Origin: Alphaproteobacteria bacterium
GTDB lineage: Bacteria; Pseudomonadota; Alphaproteobacteria; Rs-D84
Direction: 5' to 3'
Assembly: GCA_017617915.1 (NCBI GenBank)
Contig: JAFZVH010000057.1
Location: 1-33,290 of the forward strand
DNA: 33,290 nucleotides
The notes beneath the pieces were generated by a model that was given only the letters and a program-made list of their open reading frames with translations, ran no database searches and was not told where the DNA came from. Each line of letters starts with the position of its first letter. Within the stretch, counting starts at the first letter, position 1. The position numbers and the translations under genes were made by a program. This document shows, in pieces, positions 1 through 5,667 of this stretch.

Positions 1-4
1 CAAA

Positions 5-32
5 TCATGAATAAAATCAGCTCGTGAATTGC
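5..32. repeat. 28-bp repeat, copy 1 (downstream of first deaminase gene)
   Basis: These 28 bases recur at 1897-1924 with two mismatches. Each copy lies just downstream of one of the two paralogous deaminase genes (36 bp from the first stop, 15 bp from the second). In the second copy the core CAATTCGTGAATTG is a perfect palindrome; in this copy two substitutions break one arm. It is best explained as part of the segment duplicated with the deaminase gene. Confidence 0.7.
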
Positions 33-68
33 TTAAGTCGTCCTGCCACAATAACTGTGTTAATTAAA

Positions 69-617
69 TTATCTATTTGGTTTATAAACTGTATGCCCAT
101 TTGACACATAATCTTTCAAAACTTTTTCACCGGCTTGTGTTTCTATTTGGCCGTAAACTGTTATACCACGTTTTTTAAATTCGTTGTACCAATTCTGCTT
201 AAAACCTTCATCAAAACCGGTGATTTTGGTAACTTGCCCAGATGGCACACCATAATAAACCTCTTTTATCCCAGACCACATAATACTGCCTAAACACATC
301 ATACATGGTTCAGCGGTCACATATATGCTTAAATTATACGGCGACAAATCGTAAGTTCCCAATTTCTTTTCTGCTAACTGTATTGCGTTTATTTCGGCAT
401 GATTATTACTGCAAGATTTATTAACAACATTGTTGGCAGCTTTGGCAATCAAATTACCGTTTGAATCATAGATAGCGGCTAAAAAAGGTCCATAACCTTT
501 GTTAATATATTTTTTTAATTCTTGCTGTAAATCCAATATAATTTTACTGGCATTCGCTAATTTCTTGGCATCAATTTTTTTATTAGCAATTACAGATATT
601 TTGTTATTTGTTTTCAT
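69..617 (-). CDS. Guanine-deaminase-like cytidine-deaminase-fold enzyme (copy 1)
   Basis: This 182-aa protein should be a zinc-dependent nucleobase/nucleoside deaminase acting in purine salvage. The zinc site is clear: HAE (residues 73-75, Glu as proton shuttle) and PCMMC (104-108). The GPFLAAIYD segment before the site, the LG-Y-L stretch, the CLGSIMW segment after the cysteines and the later GFDEGF motif resemble bacterial guanine deaminase (GuaD) more than cytidine or tRNA-adenosine deaminases. The start at 617 is preceded by AGAGGG about 6 nt upstream; a longer reading frame to 665 has no such site. A close paralogue of the same length lies at 1940-2488, with an unrelated gene between. 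Substrate is inferred by similarity; the fold and active site are visible. Confidence 0.85.
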   Translation of the reverse strand: MKTNNKISVIANKKIDAKKLANASKIILDLQQELKKYINKGYGPFLAAIYDSNGNLIAKAANNVVNKSCSNNHAEINAIQLAEKKLGTYDLSPYNLSIYVTAEPCMMCLGSIMWSGIKEVYYGVPSGQVTKITGFDEGFKQNWYNEFKKRGITVYGQIETQAGEKVLKDYVSNGHTVYKPNR

Positions 618-714
618 ATTGTTCCCTCTGCAAAGGATTATGACATAAATTATACAAAATTGCAAAAACAGTTATGAAAAAATTGTACCGCTTCGCGCGG
701 TGTTTTGAACTTTA

Positions 715-1776
715 TTACCTGCCCTTTGAACAATACATTTTGTTAAAGTGCATTGCCCTGGCGCGTTGTATAGCATTTATTTGCCCCGGCATTTGTGCAA
801 AAGTACATTTTTTTATTGTGTATTGTAAATTATCGGCGTTATTATCATAACGAACATTCGTAATCAAAAAATTGCCTTGCTTTGAAAACCTGTCATAGTT
901 TAAAAACGTAAATTCATGCAGGCCTGTTTTGACAATAAAATCTATATCTGTGGGATAACCCACAACAGAATAATCGTTTGGATTACTGGTTTTATAGAAT
1001 TCGCCCAACTTTTTTAATACTTGGGTTCGTTGTTCTGCGTATTTATGACGTTGTTCAGATTCATATTGATGTGAGCATAATACACTTTTATCATCACTAA
1101 CTGTTTTTATATATTTAACAGGCACACCTTGGTCCAGGCAAAAAACTGGTTTAAAATGACATTCGTGTTTTGTACAGGAATCTTGGGCACCATAAGGCAA
1201 ATCATTATCAAAAATTGTTAACACTGTATCATCATAATTACCAGTGACAAAAAAATCATCAATCATAGCAAAAAGAGAATTAAACGATGCTACACTTTGT
1301 AATTCATTAAGAGAGATATAAACATCGCTTAGTTTTATTCCATAATTGATTTCAAACATATCTTTGGCGTGTCCATTTGTACCCGACCTGGTATTCCATA
1401 TATAATCATGCGTGCAAACAAACGGAACACCACCAAATTTAAAAAAAGGAAATTCTTCAAATATTCGGGCAATTTTGTGTGTTGTTTCATCTGTACCATC
1501 TACATCTGCTGAGGGAATCTTGGATACAGGATAAACAGTCCCAAATCGGTTCAAGAAAAGAGAAGAAGTCAACAGTAAATCGTTCACAAGTGTTTTGTGG
1601 TAAAAATGTGAAAATTCCCAGTATTTTGCCAGTTGGCTGAATTTAAAATGTTCTATTAAGTAGTGTCGTAACGGTATATCTTTATTCAACTTTGTTTGCA
1701 GTGTTTCACAATATAGGTCAGGTTCAACACCAGTCTTGTTTGCAACAACTTCTTCAAATGACGGTTCATCTGGCAT
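715..1776 (-). CDS. Hypothetical protein, 353 aa, between deaminase paralogues
   Basis: I do not recognise this protein. It is a soluble-looking 353-aa product with no signal peptide or membrane segment and no recognisable catalytic signature. It is rich in Phe, Tyr and Asp. Scattered cysteines cluster in the middle (SCTKHECHFKPVFC) and could bind metal, but no standard zinc-finger spacing is visible. The start at 1776 has a weak AAAGAG site about 7 nt upstream. It sits on the same strand as the two deaminase genes and between them, so it either was inserted between tandem copies or was carried in with the duplication. It may be cargo of a mobile or duplicated block; no function is proposed. 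Confidence 0.75.
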   Translation of the reverse strand: MPDEPSFEEVVANKTGVEPDLYCETLQTKLNKDIPLRHYLIEHFKFSQLAKYWEFSHFYHKTLVNDLLLTSSLFLNRFGTVYPVSKIPSADVDGTDETTHKIARIFEEFPFFKFGGVPFVCTHDYIWNTRSGTNGHAKDMFEINYGIKLSDVYISLNELQSVASFNSLFAMIDDFFVTGNYDDTVLTIFDNDLPYGAQDSCTKHECHFKPVFCLDQGVPVKYIKTVSDDKSVLCSHQYESEQRHKYAEQRTQVLKKLGEFYKTSNPNDYSVVGYPTDIDFIVKTGLHEFTFLNYDRFSKQGNFLITNVRYDNNADNLQYTIKKCTFAQMPGQINAIQRARAMHFNKMYCSKGR

Positions 1777-1896
1777 ACTGTATACTCTTTTACATTATAT
1801 CTCTCTGTTCCCCGCAATCGTGAACATTATAGAATACGCTATAACAAAAATCAAATTTTTGTCAAAAACACCTTAATATCTTTCCCAAACAACAAT

Positions 1897-1924
1897 TCAT
1901 GAATAAAATCAATTCGTGAATTGC
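1897..1924. repeat. 28-bp repeat, copy 2, with CAATTC-GT-GAATTG palindrome
   Basis: This is the second copy of the repeat at 5-32 (two mismatches). Here the inner 14 bases form a perfect inverted repeat with 6-bp arms and a GT centre. It lies 15 bp beyond the stop of the second deaminase gene. Confidence 0.7.
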
Positions 1925-1939
1925 ACATCAGAAAAATGA

Positions 1940-2488
1940 TTATTTGCTTGGTTTATAAATTGTGCGGCCTTGGGTGACATAGTCTTGCAAAACCTTTTTG
2001 CCCGCATCCATTTCAATTTGACCGTAAACCGTTATTCCGCGTTTTTTAAACTCGTTGGGCCAGTTTGGTTTAAAGCCTTCGTCAAATCCAGTTGTTTTGG
2101 TTACAATATCAGAAGGCACACCATAATAAACCGCCTTTATCCCAGACCACATAATTGCGCCCAAGCACATCATACATGGTTCAGATGTTATATATAAACT
2201 CAAATTATATGGCGACAAATCATAAGCACCCAGTTTCTTTTCCGCCAATTTTATTGCATTTATTTCGGCGTGATTATTACTGCAAGATTTACTTACAACA
2301 TTATTGGCACTTTTGGCAATCAAATTACCGTTTGAATCATAAACCGCCGCCAAAAACGGGCCGTAACCTTTGCTGATGTATTTTTTTAATTGCCGTTGTA
2401 AATCAAGAATGATTTTTGCGGCTTTGGCTACTTTCGTGTCGTTTATCTTTTCATTGGCGATTACAGAGGCATTTTTATTGTTTGGCAT
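1940..2488 (-). CDS. Guanine-deaminase-like cytidine-deaminase-fold enzyme (copy 2)
   Basis: This is a 182-aa paralogue of the protein at 69-617, the same length and colinear throughout. It has the same zinc site (HAE and PCMMC) and the same GFDEGF segment. Differences are conservative and are concentrated in the N-terminal 40 residues and the C-terminal tail. The start at 2488 is chosen because AAAGGA lies about 7 nt upstream; the in-frame upstream ATG at 2548 would read through this site. Both copies keep every catalytic residue, so both may be active. A difference in substrate or expression between them cannot be told from sequence. Confidence 0.85.
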   Translation of the reverse strand: MPNNKNASVIANEKINDTKVAKAAKIILDLQRQLKKYISKGYGPFLAAVYDSNGNLIAKSANNVVSKSCSNNHAEINAIKLAEKKLGAYDLSPYNLSLYITSEPCMMCLGAIMWSGIKAVYYGVPSDIVTKTTGFDEGFKPNWPNEFKKRGITVYGQIEMDAGKKVLQDYVTQGRTIYKPSK

Positions 2489-2566
2489 ATTAGTTCCTTT
2501 TAGAGAATTATGCAAAATTTTCATTAAATTGTAAAGGAAGTTTAACACTCGCCAGAACTATAAATA

Positions 2567-2595
2567 TTGCTTTTCTTACCGATTTGTGATATAAT
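2567..2595 (+). promoter_or_regulatory. Sigma70-type promoter of the lysozyme gene
   Basis: A -35 TTGCTT (2567-2572), a 17-bp spacer and a perfect -10 TATAAT (2590-2595) with an extended TG at 2587-2588. Transcription should begin near 2602, giving a leader of about 75 nt that contains two terminator-like hairpins before the lysozyme start. Confidence 0.75.
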
Positions 2596-2610
2596 ATGGC
2601 GCATTGGATG

Positions 2611-2660
2611 GGCGGCATTTGCCGTCTGTTTTTTTGTTCCGCCACGTGCGGGATTTTTTT
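2611..2660 (+). terminator. Two consecutive terminator-like hairpins in lysozyme leader
   Basis: Hairpin 1 pairs GGCGGC (2611-2616) with GCCGTC (2621-2626) over an ATTT loop and is followed by a run of seven T. Hairpin 2 pairs CCGC (2639-2642) with GCGG (2648-2651) over a 5-nt loop and is followed by another seven T (2654-2660). Both lie between the promoter and the start codon, so unmodified polymerase would be expected to stop before the gene. A matching arrangement precedes the phage gene at 31912. Confidence 0.6.
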
Positions 2661-2676
2661 ATGACAAGGATAAAAA

Positions 2677-3177
2677 ATGAAAATAAGCAATAATGGTATA
2701 AATATTCTGAAACAGCTTGAAGGCTGTGTCAAAGTTGGTGATAAACACATTATATATGATGATCAAACGGGCAGGGCCGTTGGGGCAAATGCGCCTTTGC
2801 CACGTGGTGCAACCATAGGTTATGGGCATTTGATTAAATCCGGTGAAAATTTTAGAAACGGAATAACCGAAGCCCAAGCCACAGCATTGTTGCGCGCCGA
2901 CGTTGCGGTAGCAGAGAGCATAGTGCAAAATGTTATTACAGGGCCACTATCGCAAAACCAGTTTGATGCGCTTGTTATATTTGCGTATAACATCGGCGCA
3001 AAGAATTTTGCAAATTCAACAGTTGTAAAATATGTGAACAACCCAAAGTTTCACAGCGCAGTCTATCCAACATTAGAATCGGCGTGGCGTGCATGGAATA
3101 AATCGGGCGGTCGCGAAATGTCGGGACTGAATAACCGCAGAAACACGGAATGGGTGTTATTTAACGCTGTTTCATAA
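2677..3177 (+). CDS. Phage-type lysozyme (glycoside hydrolase family 24 endolysin)
   Basis: This 166-aa muramidase should cleave the glycan strand of peptidoglycan. It is a complete T4/P21-type lysozyme: the N-terminal QLEGC segment carries the catalytic Glu (about residue 15), followed by YDD and TIGYGHLI, which supply the other active-site residues. Further conserved blocks are QFDALVIFAYNIGA and the C-terminal GLNNRRNTEW. No signal peptide or membrane anchor is seen, so export would need a holin, which is not next to it. The start has an AAGGA site about 9 nt upstream. The gene stands alone behind its own strong promoter and a double-hairpin leader. It may be a prophage remnant or part of a dispersed phage or gene-transfer-agent system with the genes at 31912-33290. 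Confidence 0.92.
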   Translation: MKISNNGINILKQLEGCVKVGDKHIIYDDQTGRAVGANAPLPRGATIGYGHLIKSGENFRNGITEAQATALLRADVAVAESIVQNVITGPLSQNQFDALVIFAYNIGAKNFANSTVVKYVNNPKFHSAVYPTLESAWRAWNKSGGREMSGLNNRRNTEWVLFNAVS

Positions 3178-3274
3178 TTTCGAATTTGCGTAAATTGAAA
3201 TCGTGTATCAGTTTTTCTGCATCGGCAAAATGTCGGCCAATTTGGTTGGCCGCGTGGGCATCGCTGCAAGGAAT

Positions 3275-3302
3275 TTGACATGATTGCAATGTATGATATA
3301 AT
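3275..3302 (+). promoter_or_regulatory. Consensus promoter giving a leaderless lipoprotein mRNA
   Basis: A perfect -35 TTGACA (3275-3280), a 16-bp spacer and a perfect -10 TATAAT (3297-3302) with an extended TG. The ATG at 3309 falls 7 nt after the -10, exactly where transcription should begin, so the message is predicted to have no 5' leader. Confidence 0.8.
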
Positions 3303-3308
3303 CAAAGT

Positions 3309-3419
3309 ATGAAGAAAATATTATTACTTTTATTGTGTGTGTCGGCACTGTGCGCGTGCGGTGTAAGGTCTGATTTGGAAAGACCAACTGGGCCGTTGCG
3401 CAATTACCCAATATATTAA
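3309..3419 (+). CDS. Small LptM-like lipoprotein, 36 aa
   Basis: This 36-aa peptide has a lipoprotein signal: MKK, a Leu-rich hydrophobic stretch, and LCAC with the lipidated Cys at residue 17. The mature part is about 20 residues beginning CGVRSDLERP and ends in a short Pro/Tyr tail. That pattern (CG, a few residues, then L-x-x-P) resembles the tiny outer-membrane lipoproteins of the LptM/YifL type, which assist LptD in LPS export; this match is tentative. There is no room for a ribosome-binding site after the predicted transcription start. It is followed 16 nt later by the large gene at 3435 and may be cotranscribed with it. Confidence 0.65.
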   Translation: MKKILLLLLCVSALCACGVRSDLERPTGPLRNYPIY

Positions 3420-3434
3420 AGTAAAGTTGGTGTT

Positions 3435-4832
3435 ATGTCTGATGCTGATTTAATTTTGCGTGTGGATAAAACCAAGACAAACAAGCATGGAATCGCGCAT
3501 GTTGCCAGCATTCCATCCGATGAGGCATGCGTGCTTTATTTGGGCGGCAACGGCACAGATGATTTGCGTGCGGCATCTGGAAATGCCAAGATTATAGAAA
3601 GAGAAATTTTGCCGAATTTGCCGGTTCATGTGCCTGTGTATGCCGTTAAATATGACTTTGATAATGATGATTTAGAATTTGCGCGCGATGCGAATTTTAG
3701 CAAATATGGATATAATTTTTTATCTTCGCCGCGCGCGATGGATTTTGTTTCTGTGAATAACAAGAATATAAACTTGATTTTTCAGCGCAATGTTTTGCCG
3801 CGTGTTATAACCGCAACTGGGCGCGCCAGAAAATTTGATTTGGCCAAGGCGAATATAGAAAAACTGTATGTCGCATTTGATGGAAACTTGGACGAAATGC
3901 GCGGTAAATTAAATCAAATGCTGCGTACAGAAATGTTAAAGGCGGGTTTTAGCTCAAGCCAGGCAATAATGTTTGCTAAAACTATTGTGCGCAATTCCAC
4001 CGCAAGCAAGGATTTAGATTTTGAATATATATCTGACATATTTAACAAAGCGATTTTGCCACGAATTTCTGATAATGGACGGCGTTTGCCATTAAATGTT
4101 GCGATGGCGCGGATGCGCAAGATAAATATCATTGCGCATTGTCATGGTGCCTATGTTGCCCAAAAATTGGAAGAAAAAATGGCCGAAACAATGCGCAAAC
4201 TGGGCTATGATGCGCGTGAAATTCGTGCGGTCCAATCGCAAACATTGGTTGTCGCACATGCGCCGGTTATACCATTGGGCAAATCAAAGTTTCGCGTAAT
4301 CAGTTTTACCAGCGCCCGCGATTATATTTCTGCGCGTCCAAAAAATTGGGTGACTAAATATGTGCGCAATAAACAATACCAAGAAAATCGTAAATTTATA
4401 GGCGACGATTGGTTGCCGTCCTGTTTCTTGGCGGGCAAAAACGGTGATGTTTTTATCATCCACAATGCTTTCCAACCCCGCAATAATGGTCGTCCCAGTG
4501 AATACGAACATCAAAATGCACATTATTTGCCAATCGAAAAGCAGACAGACATTGGTAAGTTTATGAATACTGTGGCGGGAAATATTTTAACAAATGGAAT
4601 CAAAAATGCTTTGAATAAAAAGTTCGTGCCATTGCCACCAACGCGCGAATTGGTCTTGGGTGATAGTTCGCGTGATGATATGCGAAAAACTTTTGATAAA
4701 TTGGTAAAAAATGGTCGTGCATTTATGGCTGATGTGTATAAGTTTGCAACTGCGCAAGTTCGTGGGTTACAGGCAAATAAATCACGTGCAACGGAAAATA
4801 AGTGCAACAAGGTTTCAGACATCCAAAGATAA
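3435..4832 (+). CDS. Hypothetical 465-aa protein with possible Cys-nucleophile alpha/beta-hydrolase motif
   Basis: I do not recognise this as a named family. An early strand-like segment (VLYLGGNG, residues 33-40) and a central INIIAHCHGAYVAQKLEE (230-247) look like the beginning and the nucleophile elbow of an alpha/beta-hydrolase; the usual G-x-S-x-G would be replaced by A-H-C-H-G-A with Cys236 as candidate nucleophile. Later segments LVVAHAPVIP (271-280) and RVISFTSARDYI could be the following core strands, and His360 or His364 a candidate catalytic base. No signal peptide or membrane segment is visible, and the C-terminal 60 residues are Lys/Arg-rich. The ribosome-binding site is weak. 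It probably shares the promoter at 3275 with the lipoprotein gene. Fold and activity are inference. Confidence 0.75.
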   Translation: MSDADLILRVDKTKTNKHGIAHVASIPSDEACVLYLGGNGTDDLRAASGNAKIIEREILPNLPVHVPVYAVKYDFDNDDLEFARDANFSKYGYNFLSSPRAMDFVSVNNKNINLIFQRNVLPRVITATGRARKFDLAKANIEKLYVAFDGNLDEMRGKLNQMLRTEMLKAGFSSSQAIMFAKTIVRNSTASKDLDFEYISDIFNKAILPRISDNGRRLPLNVAMARMRKINIIAHCHGAYVAQKLEEKMAETMRKLGYDAREIRAVQSQTLVVAHAPVIPLGKSKFRVISFTSARDYISARPKNWVTKYVRNKQYQENRKFIGDDWLPSCFLAGKNGDVFIIHNAFQPRNNGRPSEYEHQNAHYLPIEKQTDIGKFMNTVAGNILTNGIKNALNKKFVPLPPTRELVLGDSSRDDMRKTFDKLVKNGRAFMADVYKFATAQVRGLQANKSRATENKCNKVSDIQR

Positions 4833-4842
4833 CAATTTTTCG

Positions 4843-4927
<85 letters not shown>

Positions 4928-4964
4928 CTATTTAATGCAAACCTAAGTCTATGATAAAAAAAAC

Positions 4965-4993
4965 TTGATTTCCAGTAAAAAATAACCTACACT
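4965..4993 (+). promoter_or_regulatory. Promoter of rpmG
   Basis: A -35 TTGATT (4965-4970), a 17-bp spacer and a -10 TACACT (4988-4993), with predicted start about 25 nt before the rpmG ATG. Confidence 0.55.
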
Positions 4994-5025
4994 TAGACGC
5001 AATCTGAACCAAAAAGGCAAATAAA

Positions 5026-5199
5026 ATGGCATCAAAGAAAGGTAATCACGAAATTATCAAACTGGAAAACAAAGAAACCGGTTATTTTTATACTGTGACG
5101 AAAAACAATAAAACTGCTACGGGCAAGGTGAAACGTCGTAAATACGATCCAAAATTGCGCAAGCATGTCGAAATGACCGAAGCGAAAATGTCACACTAG
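5026..5199 (+). CDS. rpmG: 50S ribosomal protein L33
   Basis: This 57-aa basic protein is ribosomal protein L33 of the large subunit. The sequence has the family's features: a Lys-rich N-terminus, the TGYFYTVTKN strand segment, the KVKRRKYDPKLRKHV block and a short acidic tail. It lacks the two Cys-x-x-Cys pairs of zinc-binding L33, so it is the zinc-independent form, as usual in proteobacteria. It is a single-gene unit with its own promoter and a strong terminator directly downstream (5222-5250). Confidence 0.95.
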   Translation: MASKKGNHEIIKLENKETGYFYTVTKNNKTATGKVKRRKYDPKLRKHVEMTEAKMSH

Positions 5200-5221
5200 T
5201 GGACAGCGGTTAGTGTTTTGA

Positions 5222-5250
5222 AAAACATCGGCAAAACGCCGATGTTTTTT
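5222..5250 (+). terminator. Rho-independent terminator of rpmG
   Basis: A stem of AAACATCGGC and GCCGATGTTT with an AAAAC loop, ending in a T run. It closes the rpmG unit just upstream of the separate promoter for the structured RNA. Confidence 0.85.
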
Positions 5251-5257
5251 CTATAAC

Positions 5258-5286
5258 TTGCAATATCAATATTTATAAGATATAAT
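5258..5286 (+). promoter_or_regulatory. Promoter of the structured RNA
   Basis: A -35 TTGCAA (5258-5263), a 17-bp spacer and a perfect -10 TATAAT (5281-5286). Transcription should begin about 5292, immediately before the first hairpin of the RNA. Confidence 0.8.
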
Positions 5287-5291
5287 ACTTA

Positions 5292-5471
5292 TGCATTGGC
5301 GGGTTGCCAATGTGGGTGTAGACAGCCCTTTATTACCTCAATACGTCAGAGATGACGTGAAATATCCAACCATAAATGGTTGGAGTTTGCCGAATATATT
5401 GAATAAGGCAACCAATACTTATTGAGGTTATTGTTGTCTATGCTACAACCAGTTTTTTTACTGGTTTTTTT
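5292..5471 (+). ncRNA. Candidate structured non-coding RNA, about 180 nt, multi-branched
   Basis: No gene of normal size fits here, but the sequence folds densely. A 5' hairpin pairs CATTGGC (5294-5300) with GCCAATG (5306-5312). An outer stem joins GTGTAGACA (about 5316-5324) to TGTCTATGC (about 5435-5443). Inside it, ACCTCAATA (5335-5343) pairs with TATTGAGGT (5420-5428). That stem closes three hairpins: ACGTCA/TGACGT with a GAGA (GNRA) loop, CCAACCA/TGGTTGG, and TTGCC/GGCAA. The RNA ends in a rho-independent terminator, AACCAGT/ACTGGTT plus T run (5447-5471). Promoter and terminator bracket it exactly. It could be a stand-alone sRNA or a terminated leader of the small gene at 5497. I do not see the signature elements of tmRNA, RNase P, SRP RNA or 6S RNA. 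Confidence 0.75.
5447..5471 (+). terminator. Terminator ending the structured RNA
   Basis: AACCAGT (5447-5453) and ACTGGTT (5460-5466) form a 7-bp stem with a T-only loop, then T5467-5471. It ends 26 nt before the ATG of the 51-aa gene. The AACC of its 5' arm could alternatively pair with GGTT at 5303 in the 5' hairpin region, so a switch between structures is possible. Confidence 0.75.
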
Positions 5472-5496
5472 AATTCAAAAAAAGAAAGGACAAAAA

Positions 5497-5652
5497 ATGT
5501 CAAAGACCAAAACCAATCAAGATTCAAACAAAGAAGAACTGATGATGGCGATTTTAGATTTTTATGCCAAACACCCCAGATACAGAATGTCGCAAGGCGA
5601 ATTTGTCGGTTTAATTTGTGCACTTAGTCAACAAATGCTAAAAGATATTTAA
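5497..5652 (+). CDS. Small hypothetical protein, 51 aa
   Basis: This 51-aa peptide begins MSKTKTNQDS and then has an amphipathic stretch, EELMMAILDFYAKHPRYRMSQGEFVGLICALSQQML, with no membrane segment or Cys motif. The start at 5497 follows AAAGGA about 6 nt upstream, which favours it over the in-frame ATG at 5422 inside the structured RNA. Its only visible route of expression is read-through of the terminator at 5447-5471, which suggests the RNA may control it. It converges with parC, whose stop is 15 nt away. No function recognised. Confidence 0.6.
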   Translation: MSKTKTNQDSNKEELMMAILDFYAKHPRYRMSQGEFVGLICALSQQMLKDI

Positions 5653-5667
5653 TTCGTGCACTAGCTG

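Noticed and set aside
5292-5471. Known housekeeping RNA (6S, tmRNA, SRP, RNase P)
   Set aside because: No long single hairpin with a central bubble, no tRNA-like ends or tag frame, no GGAAGCAGC SRP loop, and too short for RNase P RNA.
5422-5496. N-terminal extension of the 51-aa gene inside the structured RNA
   Set aside because: The frame reads through paired stems and the terminator; AAAGGA before 5497 gives a better start.
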